Part shown: positions 54,184 to 62,765 of the stretch, piece after piece
Numbering within the stretch: position 1 is the stretch's first letter
Layout: every line of letters starts with the position of its first letter
Assembly: GCF_900156345.1 (NCBI RefSeq)
Contig: NZ_FTPP01000002.1
Span: 1-64,000 of the forward strand
DNA from: Pontibacter indicus
Lineage (GTDB): Bacteria > Bacteroidota > Bacteroidia > Cytophagales > Hymenobacteraceae
DNA length: 64,000 bases
Direction of reading: 5' to 3'
The notes under the pieces: model-generated
Told to the model about the DNA's origin: nothing
What the model saw: the letters and a program-made list of their open reading frames with translations, nothing else
The model's database searches: none
Program-made: the position numbers and the translations under genes

Positions 54184-56598
54184 ATGCCCATACGCCACCT
54201 GCTTTTATGCCTATTCCTCTTGCTGCAGGTCAGCCTGGCCGCTGCACAGGTATACCAGGTGCGGGGCACAGTGCGCGACGCCAGCACACGCGAAAAGCTT
54301 CCCTTCGTGAGCATCGTGGTGAACAACGGCGAAACAGGCACCACCTCCAACCTGGAGGGGCAGTACCAGCTCCAGCACAACCGCCCGATCACCAGCCTGC
54401 GCTTCAGCTACGTAGGATATACCCCGCAAACCATTCCGGTCGATTCGGTAGCGCAGCTTGACATTGCCCTGCGCCCCGCGGCAGCCCAGTTGCGGGAAGT
54501 CGTCATTCATTCCGGCAGCAACCCGGCGCACCGCATTATCCGGCTAGCCAACCAAAACCGCGGCCGTCACCGCCTCGACAATATTCCGGCCTATACCTAC
54601 CGCACTTACAACAAATTCATCCTGACGGCCAACGCGCCCGACGACCTCGACCTGAGCGATACCCTGCGCCTGACGGAGGAGGACTCTTCTGCCTTGCGAA
54701 TGCGGAACCTGCTGGCCAAACAGCACCTTTTCATGATGGAGAGCATCACCGACTTTGCACAGCTGGGCAGCAACCTCTCCAAAGAAACCATTCTGGCCAC
54801 CCGGGTGTCGGGGTTGCGGCAGCCGAGCTTTGGCGTAGTGGCCGCCGAAGCGCGGGTGTTCTCTGTGTACGACGACATGCCGGTGTTCTTTGGCAAGCGC
54901 TACCTGAGCCCGCTGAGCAATGGCAGCATTAGGCGCTACGACTTTGTGTTGCAGGAAAAAGCTGTGGTAGGAGCTGATACGGTTTTTATCATCTCGTATG
55001 CCCCGCAGCCCGGGAAGAATTTCAATGGCTTAAAGGGATTGCTTTACATCAACAGCGACGGCTGGGCCGTGCAGAATGTAGTGGCGGAGTCGCACGCCGA
55101 TGACAAGCGCGGCCTGAAGCTGCAGCAGCAGTTCATGAAAGTAGATGGCCGGCAGTGGTTTCCTTCGGAGTTGGATGTGGAGATCACGGTGCAACAGATT
55201 TACATGCGGGGCCATCAGCCCTACGGGCACATCCGCACCTACATCACCAACGTCAACCTCAACCCGCCTCTGCGCCGCAGCGATTTTGGCGTAATCGCCC
55301 TGGAGCAGCGGCCCGATGCCTGGCGACAGCCGGAGCAACTCTGGCAAGCTTACCGGCCCGATTCGCTTTCGCCCAAAGAGCAGACCACCTACCAGCGCCT
55401 CGACAGCGTGGGCCAGGCACAAAAGCTCGACCGCACCATCCGCACCATGGAATACCTGATGGCCAAACAGCTGCCCATCGGCCCCATCAGCCTGGATCTG
55501 AACCGCTTGCTGAAGGTGAGTCGCTTTGAAGGCTTGCGCATCGGGATGGGCGCCCATACCAACAACCTGCTCTCAGAGCGCTTTACGGTAGGCGGTTACT
55601 GGGGCTACGGCCTGCGCGACAAGGAGCACAAATACGGGGCTGATGCTGCCATTAAGCTACACAAACCATCCGAACTCACACTTTCTGCTGCCTTTGCAGA
55701 AGACGTAGCAGAGCCGGGTGGCCATCGCTTGCCGTTCCGGGAGCGCGGCCTCCTCCGCGATCTGCGTCCCGCCCTCTTGCCCTTGCTGGACTATACCACG
55801 CAACGAAGTGCCGGCCTGAGCGGGCGCATGCTGCGCTATGTGCAGTGGCAGGCAGGTATACGGCAGGAACAACGCCGCCCGACGCTCCCGTTTTTCACAC
55901 CCGAGCCAGGTATAAGCACGCCGGAGTTTAACTTGGCTGAGGTAACGGCAGGTATGCGCTTTGCCTATGGAGAACAGTACATGCAGCTCTTCAACCGCAT
56001 GCTGCCCATGCCGAGCCGCTATCCGGTGCTCTGGCTCCAGTACACCAAAGGCATCGACGCCCTGGAAAGCGACGGCTATACCTACAACAAGCTCGACCTG
56101 CGTGCCGAAGGGACTTTCCGGCAGCGGAGCCTCGGCGAAACCAGTTTTGTGTTGGCAGGTGGCTGGGTGCAGGGCGATGCGCCCTTCGTGAGCCTCTACA
56201 ATGGCTACGGAAGCTACAGTTCTCACTACAAGGTATATGCTGGCGAGGGGTTCGAGACGATGCGACCTTACGAGTTCTTCTCGGATCGCTACATGGCGTT
56301 GTTCCTGCGCCAGGACCTGGGCAAGCGCCTGCTCAACACCAAACTCTTCAAGCCCGACCTGGTGCTGGTGCACAACATGGGCATCGGCGACCTGCGCCAG
56401 TCTATACCTGACCTGCAGCCCCTGCAGTACGCCAACATGCGCAAAGGCTTTTTTGAATCCGGCCTGATGCTCAACAACGTGATCAGTTCTGCCTTCTCTG
56501 GTGTTGGAGTGGGCGCCTTTTACCGCTATGGCTCCTATGCCTTGCCGCGGGAGAGGGATAACCTTCGGATCAAACTGACGGCGACGCTAGCATTTTAA
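54184..56598 (+). CDS. DUF5686 family protein with carboxypeptidase-like regulatory domain
   Basis: The 804-residue product has a signal peptide ending SLAAAQVYQV, a carboxypeptidase D regulatory-like domain (about 22-110; RGTVRDASTREKLPFVSIVVNN) and a long DUF5686 body that ends in strands typical of an outer-membrane barrel (LRIKLTATLAF). The family is common in Bacteroidota and has no known substrate; it resembles TonB-receptor relatives without a plug. The start at 54184 begins the signal peptide. The following gap holds a cluster of CTATACCTG motifs. Confidence 0.85.
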   Translation: MPIRHLLLCLFLLLQVSLAAAQVYQVRGTVRDASTREKLPFVSIVVNNGETGTTSNLEGQYQLQHNRPITSLRFSYVGYTPQTIPVDSVAQLDIALRPAAAQLREVVIHSGSNPAHRIIRLANQNRGRHRLDNIPAYTYRTYNKFILTANAPDDLDLSDTLRLTEEDSSALRMRNLLAKQHLFMMESITDFAQLGSNLSKETILATRVSGLRQPSFGVVAAEARVFSVYDDMPVFFGKRYLSPLSNGSIRRYDFVLQEKAVVGADTVFIISYAPQPGKNFNGLKGLLYINSDGWAVQNVVAESHADDKRGLKLQQQFMKVDGRQWFPSELDVEITVQQIYMRGHQPYGHIRTYITNVNLNPPLRRSDFGVIALEQRPDAWRQPEQLWQAYRPDSLSPKEQTTYQRLDSVGQAQKLDRTIRTMEYLMAKQLPIGPISLDLNRLLKVSRFEGLRIGMGAHTNNLLSERFTVGGYWGYGLRDKEHKYGADAAIKLHKPSELTLSAAFAEDVAEPGGHRLPFRERGLLRDLRPALLPLLDYTTQRSAGLSGRMLRYVQWQAGIRQEQRRPTLPFFTPEPGISTPEFNLAEVTAGMRFAYGEQYMQLFNRMLPMPSRYPVLWLQYTKGIDALESDGYTYNKLDLRAEGTFRQRSLGETSFVLAGGWVQGDAPFVSLYNGYGSYSSHYKVYAGEGFETMRPYEFFSDRYMALFLRQDLGKRLLNTKLFKPDLVLVHNMGIGDLRQSIPDLQPLQYANMRKGFFESGLMLNNVISSAFSGVGVGAFYRYGSYALPRERDNLRIKLTATLAF

Positions 56599-56633
56599 CA
56601 GGGATGAATTTTTGCGAATAGACGATAAGCATT

Positions 56634-56730
56634 TCTATACCTGAAAGTACCCTTCTATACCTGACGAAAGAAAAACTTCTAAACCTGAGGAACCTCTTCT
56701 ATACCTGTCACAAGAGAGTGGCTATACCTG
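56634..56730 (-). repeat. Cluster of CTATACCTG motifs in non-coding DNA
   Basis: Four exact copies of CTATACCTG and one with a single change (CTAAACCTG) lie within 97 bases, all in the same orientation and at uneven spacing of about 20-24 bases. This is the densest non-tandem group of the window-wide motif, in the gap between the DUF5686 gene and the NAD(P)HX repair gene. Confidence 0.8.
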
Positions 56731-56806
56731 ATAAAGAAGAGCGACTGTGCGTTCGCCTGAAAAATGCGTACAACTATCTCTGAAGACAGAAGTATAAAAA
56801 TAACAT

Positions 56807-58318
56807 ATGAAAATCCTATCCGCCCTACAAACCCGTGAAGCTGATGCGCAGACCATCAGCGAGGAAGGCATTGCATCAGACGAATTGATGGAGCGGGCAG
56901 CACGGTCCTTTGTAGGTTGGTTCGAGAATAAGTTCACGCCGGAGCGCCCGGTCTGCATCTTTTGCGGCCCCGGCAACAATGGCGGCGACGGGCTGGCTGT
57001 GGCCCGGCTACTGCACCACCGCCTCTTCGACGTGCAGCTATACCTGGTGAACGACGGCAGCCAGACCTCCCAGGATTTTCAGCTCAACCTGGAGCGCCTG
57101 CCGCATGAGGTTCCTCCCCACCGCATTACGAGCAAAAACGACCTGCCCGTTCTACCTGACAAAGCCTGCGTGGTCGACGCCCTCTTTGGCACCGGCCTCT
57201 CCAGACCTGTCACCGGGCTCTATGCCGATGTAATCAACTGGCTCAACGAGCACAGCACCTGCACCATAGCGATCGATATTCCTTCTGGTTTGTACACGGA
57301 TAAGCAAACGCCTGCCGAGGGGGCTATCGTGCAGGCGGATCATACGGTGAGTTTTGAACTGCCTAAGCTGGCTTTTTTTCTGCCACAGCACGAGCCCTAC
57401 GTTGGTGAATGGCATACTGTACCCATCGGTTTGAGCCCGGCATACCTGTCGGAGGCGAAGTCGAACTCCCACGTTGTGACGCAGGACGAGATCCAGCACC
57501 TGCTAAAGCCGCGCACCAAATTCTCGCACAAAGGCACGTACGGACACGCGCTGCTGTTTTGTGGAGGCTACGGCAAGATAGGAGCGGCCGTGCTGGCGGC
57601 CAGGGCTTGTTTGCGCAGCGGCGTAGGCCTGCTCACGGTGCAGACACCCGCCGTTGGTTACGATGCGCTGCAAACAGCCGTGCCGGAAGCCATGCTCATA
57701 CCTGACAGCAACCGCAAGCATCTCTCCAAGCTGCCGGAGTCTGTGGAGAAATTCAACGCCATCGGTATCGGGCCGGGCATTGGCACAGAGCGAGTGACCA
57801 AAACACTACTGGGCCAACTATTGGCCACTACGGATGCGCCACTCGTCATCGACGCCGACGCCATCAACCTGATCGCCAGCAGTGACAAGCTCAAAGCCCA
57901 CCTCCCGAAAGGCAGGGTTATTTTCACGCCCCACCCGAAAGAGTTTGAAAGGCTGGTCTGTCAAAGCAAAAATGAATATGAAAGGTTGGAGGAGCTGCGG
58001 GAGTTCTGCAGTGTATACGAATGCTACCTGGTGCTCAAAGGGAGTCACACGGCCATTGCTACGCCGCAAGGAGACATTTACTTTAACACAACCGGCAATG
58101 CAGGCATGGCTAGCGGCGGCACAGGCGACGTGCTCACCGGCATCCTGACGGCATTGGTTGCGCAGGGCTATACCTTGAAAGAGGCTTGCCTGTTGGGCGT
58201 ATACCTGCACGGCCTCGCCGGCGACCTGGCCAAAGAAGAGGTAGGAGAAATCTCGATGATCGCCTCGGATGTGATCCAGCACCTGCCACAGGCTTTTCAG
58301 CACCTGCGCCGCGCTTAG
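56807..58318 (+). CDS. nnrD: Bifunctional NAD(P)HX epimerase / ADP-dependent dehydratase
   Basis: The 503-residue protein repairs hydrated NADH and NADPH. The epimerase half (about 1-215) shows MERAARSFVGWFE, CGPGNNGGDGLAVARLL and VDALFGTGLSRPV. The dehydratase half (about 225-503) shows HKGTYGHALLFCGGYGKIGAAVLAARACLRSGVGLL, VIDADAI, FTPHPKEFERL and NAGMASGGTGDVLTG. The gene is monocistronic; its stop codon overlaps that of the convergent UbiA-like gene (TTAG). Confidence 0.96.
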   Translation: MKILSALQTREADAQTISEEGIASDELMERAARSFVGWFENKFTPERPVCIFCGPGNNGGDGLAVARLLHHRLFDVQLYLVNDGSQTSQDFQLNLERLPHEVPPHRITSKNDLPVLPDKACVVDALFGTGLSRPVTGLYADVINWLNEHSTCTIAIDIPSGLYTDKQTPAEGAIVQADHTVSFELPKLAFFLPQHEPYVGEWHTVPIGLSPAYLSEAKSNSHVVTQDEIQHLLKPRTKFSHKGTYGHALLFCGGYGKIGAAVLAARACLRSGVGLLTVQTPAVGYDALQTAVPEAMLIPDSNRKHLSKLPESVEKFNAIGIGPGIGTERVTKTLLGQLLATTDAPLVIDADAINLIASSDKLKAHLPKGRVIFTPHPKEFERLVCQSKNEYERLEELREFCSVYECYLVLKGSHTAIATPQGDIYFNTTGNAGMASGGTGDVLTGILTALVAQGYTLKEACLLGVYLHGLAGDLAKEEVGEISMIASDVIQHLPQAFQHLRRA

Positions 58319-59199
58319 CTCACAGCCAGGTATACGAAAGCAAAATGCACCAGCATGGCCCCATCTGCCAGCAGCGCATAATAGATGCGGGGCTTCTCCT
58401 CTGATGCATGCCATACAATCAGGCCGGCCACTACAGAGGCGCCCAGCAGACCAACCAGGACTTCACCTTCTTCCGTCAGCAGCACGAGCAACAGGTATAG
58501 CAGCAGTAGCGCCAGGGACAAGAGCCGGGTATATTTCTCGCCTAGCAGTCCGGGGAAGGTGAGCGTGCGGGTACGGCGGTCGTAGGTATAGTCGCGGATG
58601 TCGAACAGCAGGGCGAGCGCCAGGATAAACAGGAAGCGCCGCAGCCAGATCAGCAGCATGGAGTTGTCTAAAGCAGCGGCCGCATCGATCAAGGGAAACA
58701 ATACAGTGACGGCTGACCAGACCAAGGCAATAAGGAATACTTTCAGCAAAGGCACGCTCCGAAAAGGCTTGAGCCGCTTGCGCGATAGCGGCACGGTATA
58801 GCCCACCGAGATCAGGGCCAGAGCCAGCACAAACCACAAGTTAAGCCGGAGCCCATACAGGAAGAACAGGATCGCCGCCCCCAGCAGACTCAGCAAAGCC
58901 AGTACTGCCAATTCCCGTTGGTGTCGTATGCTCCAGGATTGTCCCGCCTCGCTGGCACGCCAGCCCCGCCACATGCGCTGCAGACTGCTGGTGTTGTAGG
59001 TAAAGAGCGTCGCCAGAAAGACAAAGCCCGCCATTGGCAGCGACACGTCCAAGCCTGTCAACAGATAGGTCTCCACTGTCAGTCCGAAAGCGCACAGCGA
59101 AATGAACACACTGCTGTAGAGCAGGGCTTCTATACCTGTCCGTAGCCAATTGACCAGTGGTTGATGTCGCTTTGTCTTGCTGTGTTCTTTATCTAGCAT
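58315..59199 (-). CDS. UbiA-like membrane prenyltransferase homologue
   Basis: The 294-residue membrane protein has about eight hydrophobic segments. The second aspartate-rich motif of the UbiA family is recognisable as FDIRDYTYDRRTRTLTFPGLLG. The first motif, normally NDxxDxxxD, is replaced by YNTSSLQRMWR, so prenyl transfer by the usual mechanism is doubtful. It may be a non-catalytic or altered member that is widespread in Bacteroidota. The ATG at 59199 was preferred to a TTG four codons upstream. Confidence 0.75.
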   Translation of the reverse strand: MLDKEHSKTKRHQPLVNWLRTGIEALLYSSVFISLCAFGLTVETYLLTGLDVSLPMAGFVFLATLFTYNTSSLQRMWRGWRASEAGQSWSIRHQRELAVLALLSLLGAAILFFLYGLRLNLWFVLALALISVGYTVPLSRKRLKPFRSVPLLKVFLIALVWSAVTVLFPLIDAAAALDNSMLLIWLRRFLFILALALLFDIRDYTYDRRTRTLTFPGLLGEKYTRLLSLALLLLYLLLVLLTEEGEVLVGLLGASVVAGLIVWHASEEKPRIYYALLADGAMLVHFAFVYLAVS

Positions 59200-59255
59200 C
59201 CTTCTGCGCAAGTTCGCAATTCAGGTACGGCTTTCAAACCCCGCCTGGCTGTAAA

Positions 59256-59293
59256 TAAAAAAGCCTGACGCAGGTTTACCCCACATCAGGCTT
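59256..59293 (-). terminator. Terminator of ppa
   Basis: On the minus strand AAGCCTGA and TCAGGCTT form a hairpin with a 17-base loop followed by a T run. Confidence 0.8.
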
Positions 59294-59311
59294 TACAGGA
59301 AAAGTAAATTT

Positions 59312-59881
59312 TTAGATGGTCTTCGGTTCTGTTTCGCCAAAGGTCGCATCGTACAGTCTGATGCTTTCCTTGATGATCTCGTAAGCCGGCTCACGACCCA
59401 GGAATTGCTCTACGATCACCTCTTTGTGCTCCAGTTTCTTGTAGTCCTCAAAGAAGCGACGCATTTCCAACAAGGTGTGCGGAGGCAACTCAGAGATGTC
59501 GTTGATGTGGCGCACCGACATGTCGTTGTTGGCCACGGCAATGATCTTGTCGTCTTCCTCGTTGTTGTCGATCATGCGCATTACGCCAATCACTTTCGCG
59601 TCGATCAGGCACATCGGCACCACTTCCAGCGAGCAGATCACCAGGATATCCAGCGGGTCTTTGTCGTCGCAGTAAGTCTTAGGTATAAAGCCATAGTTGG
59701 CAGGGTAGTTCACCGAAGAGAAAAGTACACGGTCCAGTTTCAGCATGCCGCTGTCTTTGTCCAGCTCGTATTTCGCCTTCGAACCCTTTGGAATCTCAAT
59801 AATGGCAGTTACGACTGCCGGGGCCTCTTCACCATAGCTCACGCTATGCCACGGGTTATTTTTTTCTAAATTCTCCATCAT
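59312..59881 (-). CDS. ppa: Inorganic pyrophosphatase (family I)
   Basis: The 189-residue soluble enzyme hydrolyses pyrophosphate. The signature is plain: [42 protein letters not shown] and the metal ligands within it. Two consecutive ATG codons (59881 and 59878) could each be the start. It is followed by a terminator and preceded by the phosphatase gene on the same strand, 46 bases away. Confidence 0.96.
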   Translation of the reverse strand: MMENLEKNNPWHSVSYGEEAPAVVTAIIEIPKGSKAKYELDKDSGMLKLDRVLFSSVNYPANYGFIPKTYCDDKDPLDILVICSLEVVPMCLIDAKVIGVMRMIDNNEEDDKIIAVANNDMSVRHINDISELPPHTLLEMRRFFEDYKKLEHKEVIVEQFLGREPAYEIIKESIRLYDATFGETEPKTI

Positions 59882-59927
59882 ATATTCATCTTAAAAACTG
59901 CCGTTCATTTCTTCCCGACAGGTATTG

Positions 59928-61640
59928 TTACTTCATTAATTCTTGCAAGGGGCGCCCTACGCTTCCGTTTGGCTCCTGTATGTACAGCCAGGAGGCAATG
60001 GTCGGGGCAATGTCTGCCACGGCGGTCTCCACAGAGCTTTCGCCCGGTTTCACCTTCCAGCCATACCATACCAGTGGCACGTGCGTGTCATAGTTGCTGT
60101 GCGAGCCGTGGGTGGTTCCTTTCTGCGGCCCGCTGCCGTAACCTTCGAACCAGCCTGGCTGCAGCACCACAATCACATCACCGGAGCGCTGGGCGTTGTA
60201 GCCGCTTTCCACCCGCGACATTAACCCGCCAGTCCAGCCTGTACGCTGTATCGCATCTGCTGAAATGGCTCTGGCCACGCCTTCGAAACGCATGACATAG
60301 TTAGCCGCCGCTTCCTGCACATCTAATCTCTTCAGCTTTTTGCTTTCAATTGTCTTATGATCCAGGTATACCTGCTGGTTGGTGTAACGCTCCACCCAGC
60401 GGCCTTTACCGAACATTTTATTCAAATGCTGCTCCAGGGAGTCACGCATCACGCTGGAGGTAGCTGTACCAGCCGGTATCTTCATCGATTCCATATAAGC
60501 CGGTACATGCGCCGCACCGTGGTCTGCCGTCAGGAAGATCAGAATATTGTCTTTGCCGATCTCTTTCTCCAGCAGGTTGATCAGTTCTTCCAACTCCCGG
60601 TCGAGGCGCAGGTAGATGTCCTGCACTTCAATGGAGTTTGGCCCGAATGAGTGCCCCACATAGTCAGGGGTGGAGTAGCTCAGTGCCAGGAAATCGGTAT
60701 GCTTGCCCTTACCCAGGTTTTCGCCGCGCAGTGCCGCTTTGGCAAACTCGGTGGTCAGGGTGTTGCCGGCAGGTATAGAGCGGATCAGTTCGTAATCTTT
60801 GCCACGGATGGCCGGGATGTTGTGCGGGAATACCGGATTTTCCTCTCCTGGCAGGGCACGCTCCCACGGCATATTGTCGGCTGTGCTCTCAGTATACTGT
60901 TCAATCGGCAGCAGCGTGTTCCATACCTCGTTCATGAGTTTGTCCGGATGCTTTTGGTTGTTGAACTCCTGCACCCAATTTGGCAAAGCGCCCGCATAGA
61001 ACGTGCTCGTGATCCAGTTTCCGGAAGGAGAGTCAAACCAGTAGGCTCCGTTGGCGGTATGACCGGCTGGCAGAATAGCGCCTCTGTCTTTAAGGGCTAT
61101 ACCTACCACTTTCGACTGCATGTTGTTAGACAGGCGCAATTCGTCCGTAATGGTCGTTGTCAGCAGGTTACGTGGCGACATCAAGCCAGCATCCGATGTG
61201 CTGCCAACTGTTTTCACCGTCTTGTCCTCTACACAATACATGGATTTTCCTGTCGATCGCTCGTACCAGGAGTTTCCGATGATCCCATTCAGGGCAGGTA
61301 CGCTACCAGTATACACAGAGGCATGTCCCGGTCCGGTATAGGTGGGCACATAGCTGTACTGGTTGTTCTTGAAATTGAATCCCTGTCGAACCAGTCGCTT
61401 GAATCCGCCTTCGCTGTACTTGTCCCAGTAGCGGTACAAAAAGTCGTAGCGCATTTGGTCTACCACGATACCCACGACTAGCTTTGGCCGGCCTTCTACG
61501 CCGCTCACCGTCTTGCTTTCCGGTGCATTTGCCGCAACCGGGCTGTTGGCTGTATTAGTTGTCGTACAGGCTTGCACGGCAATTAAGAATACTGCCGCCA
61601 CTAGGGTCTGAATACCGGATCTAAAACCGCTTAACTTCAT
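59928..61640 (-). CDS. PafA-like alkaline phosphatase lipoprotein
   Basis: The 570-residue product has a lipoprotein signal (VQAC, Cys25) and an alkaline phosphatase superfamily domain of the PafA type. Metal ligands are suggested by GIVVDQMRYD and by YSTPDYVGHSFG and LTADHGAAHVP. The catalytic Thr is in PTYTGPGHASVYTGSVPALNGIIGN. PafA enzymes free phosphate from many organic esters outside the inner membrane. With ppa just downstream on the same strand, the pair would serve phosphate supply, although no shared promoter is proved. The ATG at 61640 begins the signal peptide. Confidence 0.92.
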   Translation of the reverse strand: MKLSGFRSGIQTLVAAVFLIAVQACTTTNTANSPVAANAPESKTVSGVEGRPKLVVGIVVDQMRYDFLYRYWDKYSEGGFKRLVRQGFNFKNNQYSYVPTYTGPGHASVYTGSVPALNGIIGNSWYERSTGKSMYCVEDKTVKTVGSTSDAGLMSPRNLLTTTITDELRLSNNMQSKVVGIALKDRGAILPAGHTANGAYWFDSPSGNWITSTFYAGALPNWVQEFNNQKHPDKLMNEVWNTLLPIEQYTESTADNMPWERALPGEENPVFPHNIPAIRGKDYELIRSIPAGNTLTTEFAKAALRGENLGKGKHTDFLALSYSTPDYVGHSFGPNSIEVQDIYLRLDRELEELINLLEKEIGKDNILIFLTADHGAAHVPAYMESMKIPAGTATSSVMRDSLEQHLNKMFGKGRWVERYTNQQVYLDHKTIESKKLKRLDVQEAAANYVMRFEGVARAISADAIQRTGWTGGLMSRVESGYNAQRSGDVIVVLQPGWFEGYGSGPQKGTTHGSHSNYDTHVPLVWYGWKVKPGESSVETAVADIAPTIASWLYIQEPNGSVGRPLQELMK

Positions 61641-61752
61641 GTGTTTGTTGTTGAGTTTCTCAAAGATAGGCAGCACTTCCCAACTTGTGGGCGCCTATGG
61701 GCTCCTATAATTGATGTTTTAACAAAAATATAACACACTCTATGATATCCCC

Positions 61753-61797
61753 AAAAAAAGAACGCCCACCTTGTCTGATGGGCGTTGCTTTTTTATT
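61753..61797. terminator. Terminator after atpG
   Basis: AACGCCCA and TGGGCGTT form a hairpin with T runs on both strands, just beyond the atpG stop codon. Confidence 0.85.
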
Positions 61798-61809
61798 TGA
61801 TGATTCAAT

Positions 61810-62697
61810 TTACTCTGCTGCAAGCGCCTCTGCACCACCCACGATCTCGAGGATCTCTTTGGTAATGGCAGCCTGACGCGTCCTGTTGTAGGTAAGCTTC
61901 AGTTCTTTGAGCAGCTCGCCCGCGTTTTCTGTCGCTTTGTCCATGGCCGTCATTCGGGCACCGTGTTCTGAGGCATTCGACTCAAGCACCGCTTTGTATA
62001 CCTGAATCTTAAGCGACTTCGGTATTAACTCCTCGATGATCTGCTCTTTTGATGGCTCGAAGGTATAGTCCGACACGATGTTGTTGGCTGTGTCCTCTAC
62101 TGGCTTCTCCTCAATTGGCAAGAACTGCTCGGTGCGCACGATCTGCGTCGCCACGTTTCTGAACTCGTTGTAGATAATGTCTACCTGATCGAACTCACGG
62201 GCAACGAAACCATTCATGGCGCGCTCTGCTGCTATGCGAACAGTGTCGAAGGAAAGGTTTGCGAAAGTGCCGGTATAATCACCGATTACTTTGTAACCAC
62301 GCTTGCTCAGCGCCTCGGCACCTTTGCGGCCAATTGTCAGGAAGGTAAGGTTTCCGGCCTCTTGCTGGCTGCGGTATTTGCCCTGTGCCAGCGTGTTGGC
62401 TGCTTTAATGATGTTGGAGTTAAAAGCACCCGCCAGACCACGGTCAGACGTTACCACGATCACCAGCACTCTGTTCGCTTCGCGCTTTTCAGAGTAGATG
62501 TTCGACACCGATCCTTCTGTCAGTTGAGACAGGTTGGCCAGGATGCCACTCAGGCGCTGCGCATAGGGGCGCATACGCAGAATGTTGTCCTGAGCACGTC
62601 TCAACTTGGCAGCCGCCACCATTTTCATGGCTTTGGTGATCTGCTGTGTCGACTGTACCGATGTGATGCGGCTTCTAACCTCTTTTAAACTTGCCAT
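61810..62697 (-). CDS. atpG: ATP synthase gamma subunit
   Basis: The 295-residue protein is the rotating central stalk of F1. The N-terminus ASLKEVRSRITSVQSTQQITKAMKMVAAAKLRRAQ and the C-terminus MTAMDKATENAGELLKELKLTYNRTRQAAITKEILEIVGGAEA are diagnostic. It follows atpA by 68 bases in the usual AG order and ends at a terminator, so the delta-alpha-gamma group ends here; beta and epsilon must be elsewhere, as is usual in Bacteroidota. Confidence 0.97.
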   Translation of the reverse strand: MASLKEVRSRITSVQSTQQITKAMKMVAAAKLRRAQDNILRMRPYAQRLSGILANLSQLTEGSVSNIYSEKREANRVLVIVVTSDRGLAGAFNSNIIKAANTLAQGKYRSQQEAGNLTFLTIGRKGAEALSKRGYKVIGDYTGTFANLSFDTVRIAAERAMNGFVAREFDQVDIIYNEFRNVATQIVRTEQFLPIEEKPVEDTANNIVSDYTFEPSKEQIIEELIPKSLKIQVYKAVLESNASEHGARMTAMDKATENAGELLKELKLTYNRTRQAAITKEILEIVGGAEALAAE

Positions 62698-62765
62698 ATT
62701 TTGTATGTTGTAAGCATAAAGTTAGAGACCGCCTCTTGCAGCAGTCTCTAACTTATAACCAACTA

